From contig CP065009.1 of assembly GCA_016699755.1 (NCBI GenBank), forward strand, positions 806,001 through 870,000: DNA of 64,000 nucleotides, in the 5' to 3' direction. Each line of letters starts with the position of its first letter. Within the stretch, counting starts at the first letter, position 1. Positions 16,959-25,473 of the stretch are shown one piece after another. The notes below the pieces were generated by a model. The model worked only from the letters and a program-made list of their open reading frames with translations. It was not told the DNA's origin and ran no database searches. A program made the position numbers and the translations under genes. This DNA is from Candidatus Peregrinibacteria bacterium. GTDB taxonomy: Bacteria; Patescibacteriota; Gracilibacteria; CAIRYL01; GCA-016699755.

Positions 16959-18401
16959 TTATGGGGAATTTTTGTACAAAGTCACTTCCACACCTGTTGT
17001 CTCATTTGTTTTCACCTCTAAGTTCAAATCTTTTACTTGTGATGGATAATCAAGTCCCAGCGCTGCCGCACCAATTTGTTTTTCTCGAATACTTCTTTTT
17101 TTCTTATCAGTCCTCAAAAAAGTTTCGACATCACTTTTTCCCTTTTGCGGCAAATATTGCACTTGCACTGTTGTGTTTCCATCTCCTTTTTGAGCATTGT
17201 CCAATGCTGTTTTTACTTCCGCATCATTTTTACTCTTTATCACAAAACACTCTTTTGCTACTTTTTTCGCATCAATACACTCTAAACTATCTTGAATATC
17301 GTCCAATGTTTTTCCGCTAAAAATACCAGCAATCCATGTCCAAAAGCTTTCCCAATTTTCTTCACCAGGAGAGACATTCTCATTTTTCTTATAATTTTCT
17401 GCTAGGGTGTCTAACCCTTGAGAACCTGCTTGCAACATTTTTTTAGCATTTTCAGAAACTTCTAAAATTTTTTCATCAGTATTAAAAGAAATTCCCATCG
17501 CCAAAAGACTACTTTTTATAAACGCCTTCGGATTATTTATTGTTTTTCCAAGACGATTCACAGTTGTATCACTCCCCTCTGTGTTAAACTCAAAAAATCG
17601 AGCAAGTAATTTTGGTACATTTTCTCCATGTTGTTTTTTATCGTACCCAAATTGATTCTGCAAAAAATTTTCTGCTATTTGAATTTCTCGAGGTTTCGGT
17701 TCTTTCAAAACACTTTTTAAAAATTGTTCCGAAAAAGCACTGGGGTTCTCTTCAAACTCTGGATAAATTCCTTGAAATAATTTCCCAGTATTACTGCTTA
17801 AAAATTTTCGTACATCACTTTGAATTCCTTCTGGAAGTCCAGCAAGAAAAGCATTAACGGGATTCTCTTGTGTTTCTGAAGGTACTGGTGAAGTAGCGAG
17901 AGATGCAGCAGGAGTGACAGAAGGTTGTGGAGGAGGAGATGCTCCTGCTAAAACAGGAAGTGTTTTTTCTACTTCTCCTCTCAAATTTTTTCTTGCCTTT
18001 CTAAATTCATTATAAATATCTTCTACTCTTTTCACGAGATTATGAAGTTCCGAAAGGATTCGATCTGCCTCATGCGGGTCAGAAGCACGTGCAGCAATCT
18101 GCATGTCAACTTCCAAATATTTTTGAAAAGCTTGTATTCTCGATAGAATATCTGTATTTGCACCACATCCAATAAGTGCTAAATTTGCATTTTTTTCATC
18201 CGGTTTCTGGGTATCGGTATTCCAAATAGCACTCCAAATAAGATCTGATTTTCGATCTCCCCAACGCATTTGTTTTGCACTCTCGCGAACTTCTATTTCT
18301 GTTGGTTCTTTCTTTTCTGAAGCGACAGAACATTTTTCAGCCCCCATAAAAAGAAGATGTTTTTCTCGGTGAAAAAAGGAATAGGTTCGATACAAATGCA
18401 T
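16959..18401 (-). CDS. hypothetical protein, 480 aa, downstream of pilB
   Basis: ATG at 18401, 17 bases after the pilB stop; an inner ATG at 18347 (MGAEKCSV) is an alternative start. No clear signal peptide; a short LALIGCGANTD segment lies at about 73-83. Residues 90-145 are helical and charged, then a Pro/Ala/Ser linker (about 150-180) leads to a helical region (180-340) and a C-terminal part with WESFWTWIAGIF and VQVQYLPQKGKSD. I recognise no family. Position right behind a type IV pilus ATPase suggests, but does not show, a role in that machine. Its stop lies only about 20 bases upstream of the promoter of the giant gene. Confidence 0.65.
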   Translation of the reverse strand: MHLYRTYSFFHREKHLLFMGAEKCSVASEKKEPTEIEVRESAKQMRWGDRKSDLIWSAIWNTDTQKPDEKNANLALIGCGANTDILSRIQAFQKYLEVDMQIAARASDPHEADRILSELHNLVKRVEDIYNEFRKARKNLRGEVEKTLPVLAGASPPPQPSVTPAASLATSPVPSETQENPVNAFLAGLPEGIQSDVRKFLSSNTGKLFQGIYPEFEENPSAFSEQFLKSVLKEPKPREIQIAENFLQNQFGYDKKQHGENVPKLLARFFEFNTEGSDTTVNRLGKTINNPKAFIKSSLLAMGISFNTDEKILEVSENAKKMLQAGSQGLDTLAENYKKNENVSPGEENWESFWTWIAGIFSGKTLDDIQDSLECIDAKKVAKECFVIKSKNDAEVKTALDNAQKGDGNTTVQVQYLPQKGKSDVETFLRTDKKKRSIREKQIGAAALGLDYPSQVKDLNLEVKTNETTGVEVTLYKNSP

Positions 18402-18418
18402 GATACAAAAAAGAGAAA

Positions 18419-20092
18419 TTACGTTTTTTCCACTTTTCGTGAGAGTTCTTCGAGAGTGGTTTGTCCCAAAAGAATTTTATAGAGTCCTTCTTCCCACATA
18501 GTGAGCATGCCATTTTCGCGCGCCACACTCTTGATACTTTCAGAAGAATAGTCTGAAAACATGAGTGCTCGAATATTTTCTGTGACCTCCAAAATTTCCA
18601 CTACTGCCGTTTCTCCGCGAAATCCAGTTCCACAACAGCGATCACACCCTTTTCCTTCCGCTAACTCATTTGGCATTTTTATTTGAACATTAATTTTGTT
18701 CAAACGTTCTATTACCGGAGCAGTCGCCTTTTTTTCGGCTTCTGTAATAGCGCGAGGTATTTTACACTTAATGCATATCGTGCGCACAAGACGCTGTGCC
18801 GCTATCGTACGAAGCGCAGGTGCAAGAATAAATGCCGGAATTCCCATGTTAATAAGCCGCGGAATGGCATCTGCCGCAGAATTTGTATGAAGCGTTGAAA
18901 AAACCATGTGTCCCGTGAGAGAAGCCTGCACCGCCGCACTTGCCGTTTCCTGATCGCGAATTTCTCCCACAAGAATAACATCCGGATCTTGACGAAGAAG
19001 CGAACGAAGTCCCGAAGCGAAATCGAATCCAACACTATGATCAATACCACTCTGAAGCACTCCTGGCAGGCGAAACTCTACAGGATCCTCCAATGTGGCG
19101 ATTTTCTTCTCCGGCGTATTTACCTTTGAAATGGAAGAATAGAGCGTTGTTGTTTTTCCCGAACCAGTAGGACCAGTCACGAGAAACATGCCATTGGTCG
19201 CCATAATGGCGGTATCAATTTTTTTGGCAATATGTGGAGAAAATCCAAGCTTTTCAAAGGGTACAATCCCTTTCTTTCCATCGAGAAAACGAAGAACAAC
19301 ACTCTCTCCAAAACTCGTGGGAAAAACAGAAACACGAACGTCAATACTTCTGTCTTTTGCGAGAAACGTATATTTCCCATCTTGCGGAATATTGGTGATA
19401 TTGTACTTGAGATGAGCATCATGCTTAATTTGCTGAACAAGATCGTTGGCAAGAGAATGTGGCATTTCACAAATTTCTCGGAGCATGCCATCAACTCGTG
19501 CACGGATAACCGTTCGCTGTTCTTCTGGTTGAAAATGAATGTCAGAAACACCAAGACGAAGTACCGCTTCATGAAGAAGATTGAGGGCAATATCCGTTTT
19601 GGCACCCTTCATTTCTTCTGGAAGACTCTGCGTTTTTAAAAGCTCTCCTTCCAAATTGATTTCCGCATTCTCATCAACCACCGCCCGAATTTCTTCTTCT
19701 TCGTAGTACGACATTTTTTCGTACGATTGTTGAATATGTGTAAGCGAATCGAGAGAACAGAGAAATTCTTCCACTTCAAATTTTTTCCGAAGGACTTCCA
19801 CCGCTTTTTTTGTTGTGGGATTTTCGGGGTCAGAAAAAGCCACTCGAAGCTTATTTCCAATACGATAAAATGGAACAATCCCAGCCGCATGTGAAACATC
19901 TTTGGGAATAAGGAGAAGAACATCGGGATTCAGTGGCGCCTCTATGAGATTGATATATTTGAGCCCCAATTTTTCGGAACGCACCTGAACCTCTCGTTCT
20001 TTGAGTTCTTGATTGATAGACGAAATTTGCTGCTCAACTGCCTGCTTTCGCATTTCAGGGTTCGCACTAATCGTCATGTTGTTGATGTCCAT
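18419..20092 (-). CDS. pilB: type IV pilus assembly / type II secretion ATPase (PilB/GspE family)
   Basis: 557 residues. An N-terminal helical and MshEN-like part (about 1-165; PLNPDVLLLIPKDVS, YRIGNKLRVAFSDPEN) precedes the hexameric ATPase: Walker A GPTGSGKT at 307-314, the Asp box, Walker B DPDVILVGEIRD, and His box STLHTNSAADA. A four-cysteine zinc site (CIKCK and CDRCCGTG) near the C-terminus is typical of PilB and GspE, rather than of the retraction ATPase PilT. It powers pilus extension from the cytoplasmic face. I chose the ATG at 20092 because a promoter places transcription start near 20123, upstream of it but downstream of the earlier in-frame starts at 20164 and 20125. No other pilus gene (pilA, pilC, pilD) is in the window. 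Confidence 0.92.
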   Translation of the reverse strand: MDINNMTISANPEMRKQAVEQQISSINQELKEREVQVRSEKLGLKYINLIEAPLNPDVLLLIPKDVSHAAGIVPFYRIGNKLRVAFSDPENPTTKKAVEVLRKKFEVEEFLCSLDSLTHIQQSYEKMSYYEEEEIRAVVDENAEINLEGELLKTQSLPEEMKGAKTDIALNLLHEAVLRLGVSDIHFQPEEQRTVIRARVDGMLREICEMPHSLANDLVQQIKHDAHLKYNITNIPQDGKYTFLAKDRSIDVRVSVFPTSFGESVVLRFLDGKKGIVPFEKLGFSPHIAKKIDTAIMATNGMFLVTGPTGSGKTTTLYSSISKVNTPEKKIATLEDPVEFRLPGVLQSGIDHSVGFDFASGLRSLLRQDPDVILVGEIRDQETASAAVQASLTGHMVFSTLHTNSAADAIPRLINMGIPAFILAPALRTIAAQRLVRTICIKCKIPRAITEAEKKATAPVIERLNKINVQIKMPNELAEGKGCDRCCGTGFRGETAVVEILEVTENIRALMFSDYSSESIKSVARENGMLTMWEEGLYKILLGQTTLEELSRKVEKT

Positions 20093-20129
20093 TTTTGTGA
20101 AATTTATTTCTGCATATTTTACCATTCTT

Positions 20130-20159
20130 TTTATATTTTGAAAATGGCTATTTTTGCAA
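20130..20159 (-). promoter_or_regulatory. probable promoter of pilB
   Basis: Minus strand: -35 TTGCAA (20154-20159), 18-base spacer, -10 TATAAA (20130-20135). It helps decide the pilB start: transcription from about 20123 excludes the ATG codons at 20164 and 20125. Confidence 0.5.
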
Positions 20160-20312
20160 TACATAAAGAAAAATCATTTTTAGCAGTCAATATTCGTCAA
20201 AGAATTTTTATTAGCTTTCTCATTCCCGTTCATCGCAACGACAAGTGTTTTTGTGTTGCTTTGAGATGTTGTCAAATACTTGCCCCTATTTTGCGAAGAA
20301 AGCTATGCTTTT

Positions 20313-20318
20313 GGAGGT
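20313..20318 (+). promoter_or_regulatory. Shine-Dalgarno site GGAGGT
   Basis: A full GGAGGT lies six bases before TTG 20325. It is notable because nearly every other gene here lacks such a site, and it is the reason for preferring the TTG start. Confidence 0.5.
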
Positions 20319-20324
20319 ATTTTT

Positions 20325-20993
20325 TTGAAAAATATGTTTTCTGGTCTTCCTGCGACTGAAAATCTCCACCTCTTCCGAAATTCCATCGAATTTTTAGAAA
20401 AACTTGAATCATTTGACATTGTCCAATTTGGTCACTTTGAGTACAAGGGAAAAGCAATGGATGGCTCACGGCTTCATGGAGAGATATTTGTCGATTTTCG
20501 TCGACTTACTACCGGACAAGAGCTGGAAATTTCAGAATACTACCGTGCGGCAATTATGGAGTGGTTTTCGGAGAAGGAAAATCTTCTCATTGCTGGAGTT
20601 GCTATGGGCTCTCTCGCACTCCCAAAACTCATTCAACTCTCTCTCTATGCAGATATGGGAGCTGAATACATCTACACAGAAAAACGAGATGGTGCCTTGG
20701 GTATTTATGATCAACAAGCAGAAAAATGCCGTGGAAAGCATATTCTCTTTATTGAAGATGCGTGCAACAACGGCGCCTCCTCACGAGAACTCATTCGGGA
20801 AATAACAGAAAAAAAAGAAGTCCTCGGTATCACTGGATTCTCCATTTTGTATGGTGTTCATCGCGGACACACCTTTTTCCACGAGCCAAAAGGGGAATTT
20901 TATGCCATGAGCTCACTCTACGCACCGGCATATCATGCTTCAGAATGTCCTGCCTGTGAAAAAGGGATTCCCCTCAAGCAGTATAAGAAATAA
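20325..20993 (+). CDS. orotate phosphoribosyltransferase-like protein
   Basis: 222 residues. The PRPP-binding loop appears as ILFIEDACNNGASS (about 145-158), the hallmark of type I phosphoribosyltransferases, with the preceding GVAMGSLALPKL loop. A CPACEKGIPL motif near the C-terminus matches the C-x-x-C-x-x-G-x-P ending seen in several PyrE-like proteins. This points to orotate or another base being joined to PRPP, giving a nucleotide and pyrophosphate. The start is uncertain: a TTG at 20325 has the only good Shine-Dalgarno sequence seen here (GGAGGT at 20313-20318, six bases away), whereas the ATG at 20334 is fifteen bases from it. The gene converges on hisIE with two bases between the stops. 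No other pyrimidine gene is nearby, so substrate identity is inferred. Confidence 0.8.
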   Translation: MKNMFSGLPATENLHLFRNSIEFLEKLESFDIVQFGHFEYKGKAMDGSRLHGEIFVDFRRLTTGQELEISEYYRAAIMEWFSEKENLLIAGVAMGSLALPKLIQLSLYADMGAEYIYTEKRDGALGIYDQQAEKCRGKHILFIEDACNNGASSRELIREITEKKEVLGITGFSILYGVHRGHTFFHEPKGEFYAMSSLYAPAYHASECPACEKGIPLKQYKK

Positions 20994-20995
20994 TT

Positions 20996-21619
20996 TTATT
21001 CCTCAGATTTCTTTCGACTCCTCAAGACCTCTAATACATCTTCAATCGATTTTTCTTTTGCCGAAAGAAGCACGAGAAAATGAAATAAGAGATCCGCGGA
21101 TTCATTTAAAAAATCCTCATCTGTTCCCATTTCAGCTTCGAGAATAGTTTCTACTGCCTCTTCTCCCACTTTTTGCGCTATTTTTCGAATTCCTTTTTTA
21201 AAAAGTTCTGAAACATACGAGTCAGATTTTTGGGATGCCTTTCGTTCAGCAATAATCCGCTCAAGACCGAAAAGAATTTCCGCAGAAGTTTCTCCGGTTT
21301 CTCCTTCAAAAAAGCAAGATTCTTCTCCAGTATGACAAGTTGATCCTTTTGGAATAGCGAGATACAAAATCGCATCTGCATCGCAATCGTACCGAACAGC
21401 ACGAATACACAACGTATTCCCACTGGTCTCCCCTTTTTTCCAAAGCATGTTTCGTGAACGCGAAAAGAAATATGCCTCGCGAGTCGTTATTGTTTTTTCG
21501 AGCGCTTCTTCATTTGCAAATGCAAGCATAAGGAGTTTTCCACTTACCGCGTGTTGTACTGCTACCGGCACCAATCCATTTTCATATTTCGAAAAATGAA
21601 TGTTTGTCGCAAAATTCAT
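20996..21619 (-). CDS. hisIE: bifunctional PR-AMP cyclohydrolase / PR-ATP pyrophosphatase (HisIE)
   Basis: 207 residues from the ATG at 21619; a longer frame to 21691 adds residues unlike the family. The N-terminal HisI domain (about 1-105) shows WKKGETSGN, then DCDADAILYLAIP and TCHTGEESCF, which hold the metal-binding Asp and Cys residues. The C-terminal HisE domain (about 110-205) shows LERIIAERK, QKVGEEAVE and NESADLLFHFLVLL, the all-alpha pyrophosphohydrolase signature. Together they carry out the second and third steps of histidine synthesis, from PR-ATP to ProFAR. No other his gene lies within the window, so the rest of the pathway must be elsewhere, or the protein may serve another nucleotide clean-up task. 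Confidence 0.93.
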   Translation of the reverse strand: MNFATNIHFSKYENGLVPVAVQHAVSGKLLMLAFANEEALEKTITTREAYFFSRSRNMLWKKGETSGNTLCIRAVRYDCDADAILYLAIPKGSTCHTGEESCFFEGETGETSAEILFGLERIIAERKASQKSDSYVSELFKKGIRKIAQKVGEEAVETILEAEMGTDEDFLNESADLLFHFLVLLSAKEKSIEDVLEVLRSRKKSEE

Positions 21620-21698
21620 AAACAAAGAGAGGAACGGTGAGTAGTATTCCTCAAAAAAGAAGGTTTTTCTAGTAATCCTTTCAACAAGCAATCATTGA

Positions 21699-21827
21699 CA
21701 TAAAAGTGGAGCCTATTGTAAAGAGCGAAATCTGACAAAACTCTATGCCGCTGTCGGTGGAAAATCTCTCGAGGAAATTGATGCTTACAAAAAAAGATTA
21801 GCAGAATATGGGATTCATGTTTCTTAA
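21699..21827 (+). pseudogene. possible 3' remnant of a protein gene
   Basis: A short open stretch with protein-like content (AYCKERNLTKLYAAVGGK, then SLEEIDAYKKRLAEYGI and a TAA at 825-827 of the local kilobase) follows an in-frame TGA at 21696 and has no start codon. It looks like the tail of a lost gene between hisIE and the peptidase gene; I cannot name the parent. It may be chance. Confidence 0.3.
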
Positions 21828-21885
21828 AGATTCTCTGGACTCTGCGAAAAGTCTTTTCTACAGTATAAATATCTTTCCTTAGAAT

Positions 21886-22764
21886 ATGTCGTATCAAATT
21901 ATTCTCCACGGAGGAGCAAATGATCTCACAGAAGAAAAAGGAATTCGCCAAGAGGCATGCGAGCGCATCGCCGATGAGGCAGAAAAAATGCTCAAAGAAA
22001 ATGCCTCCACTCTTGATGTATGTGAAAAGACAGTGTGCCTCTTAGAAAACAATCCACTCTTTAATGCTGGAACCGGTTCGTATCTTCAGATTGATGGAAA
22101 ACCACGAATGGATGCCTGTCTTATGACGAGTAAACTTCAGCTCGGAGCGGTTATTCAAATTACAGATGTGCAAAATCCTATTTCTGTAGCACGAAAACTT
22201 TTAGAACTCGATTTTCATTCCACTCTTTCTGGAGAAGGAGCAAGCCGGTTTGCGGCGGAATACGGATTTTTGCCAAAATCAGTAATTACCGAAAACCAAA
22301 ATGCGAATTTCTTGAGCGCACAAAAAAAACTTAAGGGAGATATATCGTACAAAAATCTTATTCAATCTTTTCACCTTTCTGGCGCAGATAAACTCGGAAC
22401 AGTGGGCTGTGTGGTGCGTGACACAAACGGACTCATTGTGGCGGGAACTTCCACAGGAGGACTTAAAGTGTGTTTCCCCGGAAGAGTAGGAGATTCTCCT
22501 CTTGTGGGCGCGGGAAACTATGCGAACTCCTTTTGTGGGGTTTCGTGCACCGGAATTGGAGAAAAAATTATGCGCCTCTCATTGGCACGACTCGTCTCTT
22601 TTTTCATAGAAAACAAAGAAACTGTTCAGAATGCCTGTCAAAAGGCAATCACTCAACTTGGAGAAATCCAAGGAGATGGTGGAGTTATTGCGATTTCCCA
22701 CTTTGGAGAAATAGGTTTCTCGTTTAACACCAAAACCATGTCCTCCGCCCATCGAGAAGGATAG
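21886..22764 (+). CDS. iaaA: isoaspartyl peptidase / L-asparaginase (Ntn-hydrolase, type 2)
   Basis: 292 residues, the usual length for the family. HGGA near the start and NPLFNAGTGS are typical of the alpha part. The self-cleavage site is clear: GTVGCVV with the catalytic Thr172, followed by GTSTGG, then FPGRVGDSPLVGAGNYA, which is the strongly conserved substrate-binding block. The precursor cuts itself before Thr172 to form alpha and beta chains, then hydrolyses isoaspartyl dipeptides or asparagine. No signal peptide, so it acts in the cytoplasm, probably recycling damaged peptides or supplying aspartate. A TATAAA-like box lies about 24 bases upstream, but no convincing -35 was found. Confidence 0.93.
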   Translation: MSYQIILHGGANDLTEEKGIRQEACERIADEAEKMLKENASTLDVCEKTVCLLENNPLFNAGTGSYLQIDGKPRMDACLMTSKLQLGAVIQITDVQNPISVARKLLELDFHSTLSGEGASRFAAEYGFLPKSVITENQNANFLSAQKKLKGDISYKNLIQSFHLSGADKLGTVGCVVRDTNGLIVAGTSTGGLKVCFPGRVGDSPLVGAGNYANSFCGVSCTGIGEKIMRLSLARLVSFFIENKETVQNACQKAITQLGEIQGDGGVIAISHFGEIGFSFNTKTMSSAHREG

Positions 22765-22777
22765 GAGAGTGAAGATA

Positions 22778-22812
22778 CAAAAACCCGCCTTCTCAATGCA
22801 TGAGAAAGGCGG
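22778..22812 (-). terminator. rho-independent terminator after rpsT
   Basis: On the minus strand a stem (CCGCC-TTTCTC with GAGAAGGCGG, one bulged base, 7-base loop) is followed by GGGTTTTTG. It lies 29 bases past the S20 stop and before the convergent peptidase gene end. Confidence 0.8.
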
Positions 22813-22840
22813 CAACGTTCTTTATGAGGAAGAGACTTTT

Positions 22841-23140
22841 CTATGCCTTTTTCTCTTCTGAATTTTGAGAAGCTTTTGCTTTCCATCCGCTAATAAGGTT
22901 GGCAATGCGAGACTTTTTTCGAGCCGCATTATTTTTATGAATAAGATTTTTCTTAGCACAAGTATCAATAGATTTTTGTGCCTCTTTGAAAAAAGACTCT
23001 GCTTTTTCTCCATCTCCACTCTCGATCCATTTTCCAATATTTTTATAAAGCGTTCGCATACGAGACATATTTGCATGATTTCGAACACGATGAACATCGT
23101 TCTGTCGCATGCGCTTTTTGGCGGAAGCAATAATGGGCAT
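22841..23140 (-). CDS. rpsT: 30S ribosomal protein S20
   Basis: 99 residues, basic, with the S20 pattern: ASAKKRMRQNDVHRVRN at the start, MRTLYKN, a central EKAESFFKEAQKSIDTCAKKN and NLIHKNNAARKKSRIAN. It binds 16S rRNA near the base of the small subunit. A longer in-frame extension upstream is not needed because the normal S20 start falls at the ATG at 23140. It is transcribed away from dnaB with 65 bases between, where a TTGACT box (about 23187-23192) may be the -35 of its own promoter, overlapping the end of dnaB. A clean terminator follows. Confidence 0.95.
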   Translation of the reverse strand: MPIIASAKKRMRQNDVHRVRNHANMSRMRTLYKNIGKWIESGDGEKAESFFKEAQKSIDTCAKKNLIHKNNAARKKSRIANLISGWKAKASQNSEEKKA

Positions 23141-23205
23141 AGATAGAGAAGAGAAATGCCGGAAGATACTGACAAATAAGCATAGAAAAAGTCAAGACTT
23201 TGCGA

Positions 23206-24552
23206 TCAACCTCCCTCTTCATGCGTACGATCGATATCGTAAAATCGCATTTGCGAGAGATCGAACCGAAGTTCGCAGTGTCCTACAGGACCATTTCGGT
23301 GTTTGCGAATATAAATATCGGTAATTCCGGGGCGATCAGAATCTTCATCGTAGTAATCATCACGATACATCATGAGTACTACGTCTGCATCCTGCTCAAT
23401 AGCACCCGATTCACGAAGATCCGAAAGTGCTGGAATTTTACTCGGACGTTGCTCCACCGCACGCGAAAGCTGACTGAGTGCTATAACAGGAATATGGAGT
23501 TCGCGAGCAAGTGCCTTAAAACTCCGTGAAATTTCGGAAATTTCTTGCACCCTATTTCCCGCAAATGCAGAGTTTCCCGAGGAGAGAAGCTGAAGATAGT
23601 CAATAATAAGAAGATCAAGCCCACTCTCCATTTGTAGTCGCCGCGCCTTGGCACGCACTTCAGACATGGAGCTTCCCACAGAGTCATCGATAAAAATGGG
23701 AGCATTGCTGAGCTCATCCATCACGAGTCCCATACGTCCAAAATCTTCATCAGAAAGTTTTCCGCGCTGAAGCTTCCACGAATCTACGGCTAAACGACTC
23801 GCAAACATACGATCGACAAGCTGTTCCTTGCTCATTTCGAGCGAGAAAATACCGACAGTCTTCTTTTTTGTCAGAGCAATGTTCATGGCAATAGAGAGTG
23901 CGAATGCGGTTTTTCCCATAGAAGGACGTGCAGCAAGCACAATAAAATCGGAAGGATGAAGCCCCGAAAGATATTTGTCGAGTCCTTTATATCCCGTAGG
24001 AACTCCTCCTGAAACATCTTCTTCCGACATGTGCCGTTCCGCAAAAACTTCAAATCGAGAAGTGAGTACCTCCTTAATGGAAACAAACTTATCTTTCAGA
24101 AAAGTTTGTGAAATAGAGAACACTTCTTTTTCCGCGGATTCGAGAAGTTCTTCTACTTTTTTTGATTCATCTCGAGCAAAACTCATAATATGATCTCCTG
24201 CACGGATCATTTTTCGAAGAGTTGATTTCTTTTTTACCGTTTGCGCATATTCAAAAATGTGGCTTGCACTAGGAACAGCGGCGGCAAGCTCTGCAAGACG
24301 CGCACCTCCCTCCGAAGCATTATAGTATTTCTTATCGCTCAGTGCCGTGGTCACCGTGATGAAATCAACAGGACGATGAGCATGAAAGAGCTCGGAAATA
24401 ACCTCATAGATTTTTGCATTTCCATCGATAAAAAAATCTTCTGGATTAAGAAGATCGGAAATTTTGATCATGGAAATCGGCTCAATGAGAATGGAACCAA
24501 GCACACTTTCTTCTGCGCCAATATCGTGAGGAAGTAGTTTCTTTTCGGACAT
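23206..24552 (-). CDS. dnaB: replicative DNA helicase DnaB
   Basis: 448 residues from the ATG at 24552; a TTG two codons earlier is in frame but less likely. The N-terminal domain opens LPHDIGAEESVLGSIL as usual. The RecA-like motor has Walker A ARPSMGKTAFALS (about 215-228), GIFSLEMSKEQL, LLIIDYLQLL and LKALARELHIPVIALSQLSR, then the arginine-finger region RPALSDLRESGAIEQDAD-like sequence (here PSKIPALSDLRESGAIEQD). It is the ring helicase that unwinds DNA at the fork. No intein interrupts it. A good promoter sits directly upstream, and S20 follows after 65 bases. Confidence 0.97.
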   Translation of the reverse strand: MSEKKLLPHDIGAEESVLGSILIEPISMIKISDLLNPEDFFIDGNAKIYEVISELFHAHRPVDFITVTTALSDKKYYNASEGGARLAELAAAVPSASHIFEYAQTVKKKSTLRKMIRAGDHIMSFARDESKKVEELLESAEKEVFSISQTFLKDKFVSIKEVLTSRFEVFAERHMSEEDVSGGVPTGYKGLDKYLSGLHPSDFIVLAARPSMGKTAFALSIAMNIALTKKKTVGIFSLEMSKEQLVDRMFASRLAVDSWKLQRGKLSDEDFGRMGLVMDELSNAPIFIDDSVGSSMSEVRAKARRLQMESGLDLLIIDYLQLLSSGNSAFAGNRVQEISEISRSFKALARELHIPVIALSQLSRAVEQRPSKIPALSDLRESGAIEQDADVVLMMYRDDYYDEDSDRPGITDIYIRKHRNGPVGHCELRFDLSQMRFYDIDRTHEEGG

Positions 24553-24572
24553 ATTCAAAGAGCCAAAGGAAT

Positions 24573-24601
24573 TTTATACTACCCTCCTTTTTCTTTTTCA
24601 A
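24573..24601 (-). promoter_or_regulatory. promoter of dnaB
   Basis: Minus strand: -35 TTGAAA (24596-24601), 17-base spacer, -10 TATAAA (24573-24578). The start would be near 24566, leaving a leader of only about 14 bases to the ATG. A GGAGGG in the spacer lies upstream of the start and cannot serve as a ribosome-binding site. Confidence 0.65.
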
Positions 24602-24624
24602 ACAAGGAAATATGACCGTAAGAC

Positions 24625-25371
24625 CTATGATGTTTCAAATTCAAAGAGCACTGGACAATGATCGGAAAAAGCTCCAGAAAGCACCTGAATATCTTTTACA
24701 GTAAGACTTTTGGAGCAGAGAAAAAGGTCGAGTGCTATTTTGGGATGCACCGCAGGGAAAGTTACATCACCACGCTTATTTACCACATGCAAATGAGTAT
24801 GGCGAAGAAGTGGATCAAGTTCATGAAGTCCACCAAAAATATTGAAATCCCCGCAAATAACCACCTTTTCTCGTTGTCGTATTAAACTCCGAAGTTCTTG
24901 AATCTGGTGAGCACGAGCGCGATGACTCAGAGAAAAATGAACAAGAAAAATACTAATATCAGGACGAACAACAATTTCATAGAGAAGCCGTTTAATGCCA
25001 TGACCAAAATAATGCTTATGGATAGGAAGTGGCTTTTTCAGGAGAACAGCATTGCTTTTGCTCCGCAAAAAATCGATTTTAGAAATTAGACTCTTTTCCG
25101 CATATTTTGAACTAATATCAACCACAAACTTTCCGTCACGATTGAGCTCTTTTACTTGATTAATGCGATTAAAAAACGCATTTCCTTGCTCCACCTCAAG
25201 AAGTCCACATATATCAGGATTTGTATCGGTAATAATAGTGGTGATGTCAGAGATCACTTTTTCCTGAATCTTTCGAGTGCAGTAGACGTATCGAAGACCA
25301 CGAAAAATATAGTCTCCTGTCGAACCATTAAGCCCCAAGGAGTAGCCGATATTGTAAATAAGAATTTTCAT
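24625..25371 (-). CDS. endonuclease/exonuclease/phosphatase (EEP) family protein
   Basis: 248 residues from the ATG at 25371 (MKILIYNIGY), the usual opening of the fold; an ATG six codons earlier is also in frame. The EEP signatures are in order: asparagine in the first strand (IYNIG), the metal-binding Glu in LLEVEQGN, VHFSLSHRARAHQ, GDFNIFGG, LDLFLCSK and the final SDHCPVLFEF with catalytic Asp and His. The family includes metal-dependent DNA repair endonucleases, sphingomyelinase-like phosphodiesterases and inositol phosphatases, so the substrate cannot be told. No signal peptide. It is divergent from the riboflavin synthase gene. Confidence 0.85.
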   Translation of the reverse strand: MKILIYNIGYSLGLNGSTGDYIFRGLRYVYCTRKIQEKVISDITTIITDTNPDICGLLEVEQGNAFFNRINQVKELNRDGKFVVDISSKYAEKSLISKIDFLRSKSNAVLLKKPLPIHKHYFGHGIKRLLYEIVVRPDISIFLVHFSLSHRARAHQIQELRSLIRQREKVVICGDFNIFGGLHELDPLLRHTHLHVVNKRGDVTFPAVHPKIALDLFLCSKSLTVKDIQVLSGAFSDHCPVLFEFETS

Positions 25372-25428
25372 GTTTCTCCAATCGTTCATTGTAACACTTT
25401 TTTCACGGAATAGAAAACAGGAAACTGC

Positions 25429-25457
25429 TTTTCAGAAGCACTCCAAAAAGATACTAT
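25429..25457 (+). promoter_or_regulatory. possible promoter of ribE
   Basis: -35 TTTTCA (25429-25434), 17-base spacer, -10 TACTAT (25452-25457); start near 25464, ten bases before the ATG at 25474. The match is moderate. Confidence 0.4.
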
Positions 25458-25473
25458 TCGGATCACAAATAAT

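Noticed and set aside
21695..21720. TTGACA box at 21695 as promoter for the peptidase gene
   Set aside because: No -10 hexamer lies 16-19 bases downstream; the site is also inside the presumed gene remnant.
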